From Pseudomonas sp. Leaf48 (GTDB lineage Bacteria > Pseudomonadota > Gammaproteobacteria > Pseudomonadales > Pseudomonadaceae), in contig NZ_LMLH01000012.1 of NCBI RefSeq assembly GCF_001421885.1, positions 209,905 to 273,904 of the forward strand: 64,000 nt of DNA. Direction: 5' to 3'. The notes beneath the pieces are model-generated. The model was given only the letters and a program-made list of their open reading frames with translations, was not told the DNA's origin and did no database searches. The translations under genes were made by a program, and so were the position numbers. Positions 63,577 through 64,000 of the stretch are shown here, piece by piece (within the stretch, counting starts at the first letter, position 1; each line of letters begins with the position of its first letter).

Positions 63577-64000
63577 TCAGATTGCGTTATGGGTTTTCAG
63601 CCAGCCCAGGCCCGCTTCCGTAGTCGTCAGCGGCTTGTATTCGCAGCCGACCCAACCCTGGTACCCGATGCGGTCCAGGTGTTCGAACAGGAAGCGGTAG
63701 TTGATTTCTCCGGTGCCAGGTTCGTTGCGCCCCGGGTTGTCTGCGAGCTGCACATGGTTGATCTCGCCCAGGTGCGATTGCAGGGTGCGAGCCAGGTCGC
63801 CTTCCATGATTTGCATGTGATAGATGTCGTATTGCAGGAACAGATTGGCGCTGCCGACCTGCTCGCGAATCGACAGGGCTTGGGCCGTGTTGTTCAGGTA
63901 GAAGCCTGGAATGTCACGGGTGTTGATCGCTTCCATCACCAGTTTGATACCTGCTGCTTGCAGCTTGTCGGCTGCGTACTTGAGGTTGGCGACGAAGGTA
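63577..64000 (-). CDS. hyi: Hydroxypyruvate isomerase (5' end outside window)
   Basis: About 140 C-terminal residues are visible, running off the window edge. The TIM-barrel sequence has the metal/catalytic glutamates in VMEAINTRD and GCEYKP, YDIYHMQIMEGDLA, and HVQLADNPGRNEPGTGE. Hyi interconverts hydroxypyruvate and tartronate semialdehyde. The frame stays open through 64000. Gene order hyi-glxR-ttuD-pyk on the reverse strand fits the Pseudomonas glyoxylate operon, in which gcl would lie just beyond the edge. Confidence 0.92.
   Translation of the reverse strand, partial: TFVANLKYAADKLQAAGIKLVMEAINTRDIPGFYLNNTAQALSIREQVGSANLFLQYDIYHMQIMEGDLARTLQSHLGEINHVQLADNPGRNEPGTGEINYRFLFEHLDRIGYQGWVGCEYKPLTTTEAGLGWLKTHNAI

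Overview
The window reads as a chromosomal segment of a fluorescent Pseudomonas (P. fluorescens group). The evidence is the gene order (fliE-fliJ, an HptB/HsbR/HsbA block, fliK-flhB, flhA-flhF-fleN-fliA, cheYZAB-motCD, parC-parP-cheW, ccmA-I), the high GC codon use, the perfect -24/-12 (sigma-54) promoters in front of flagellar operons, and about ten REP/REPIN-type palindromes of the GAGCNNGCTCGC or GGGCTTGCCC kind in the intergenic gaps. No rRNA, tRNA, CRISPR array or complete insertion sequence was seen.

Layout. 1-15772: flagellar basal body, export apparatus and C-ring genes, in three sigma-54 units (fliEFGHIJ; fliK; fliLMNOPQR-flhB), with the hsbA-hsbR-hptB switch between fliJ and fliK. 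15773-19763: an accessory island with three short TccC/Rhs-core genes (about 350 aa each, same core, different tails), inserted between flhB and flhA. Each is preceded at 62-63 nt by the same 18-bp palindrome. 19764-24914: flhA, flhF, fleN, fliA (export gate, polar placement, number control, sigma-28). 25070-34265: chemotaxis core cheY, cheZ, cheA, cheB, the motC-motD stator, the parC-parP array-positioning pair, cheW and a DUF2802 protein. 34454-36354: a reverse-strand pair coding a second FliK-like protein and a stand-alone FlhB C-terminal domain. 36554-43940: complete cytochrome c maturation operon ccmABCDEFGHI plus a small lipoprotein. 44404-55055: C-P lyase operon phnCDEFGHIJKLMNP behind a PhoB-type promoter. 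55211-59498: reverse-strand singletons (MFS transporter, sulfate-binding protein, K+ channel, urea transporter). 59646-64000: reverse-strand glyoxylate/glycerate operon hyi-glxR-ttuD-pyk, with hyi cut by the window end.

How the genes work together. The first 34 kb encodes most of one polar flagellum and its chemosensory array: RpoN drives the early operons, FlhF/FleN set place and number, FliA switches on late genes, CheA-CheY-CheZ-CheB-CheW signal to MotCD-driven rotation, and ParC/ParP hold the array at the pole. ccm supplies c-type cytochromes, phn releases phosphate from phosphonates under starvation, and the last operon converts glyoxylate-derived tartronate semialdehyde to glycerate, 2-phosphoglycerate and pyruvate.

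The least explained part is the mini-Rhs island. It has three alternating-strand genes, no recognisable immunity genes, a shared operator-like palindrome at fixed distance, AT-rich unrelated tails, and one tail with two PPxY motifs of the kind bound by eukaryotic WW domains.
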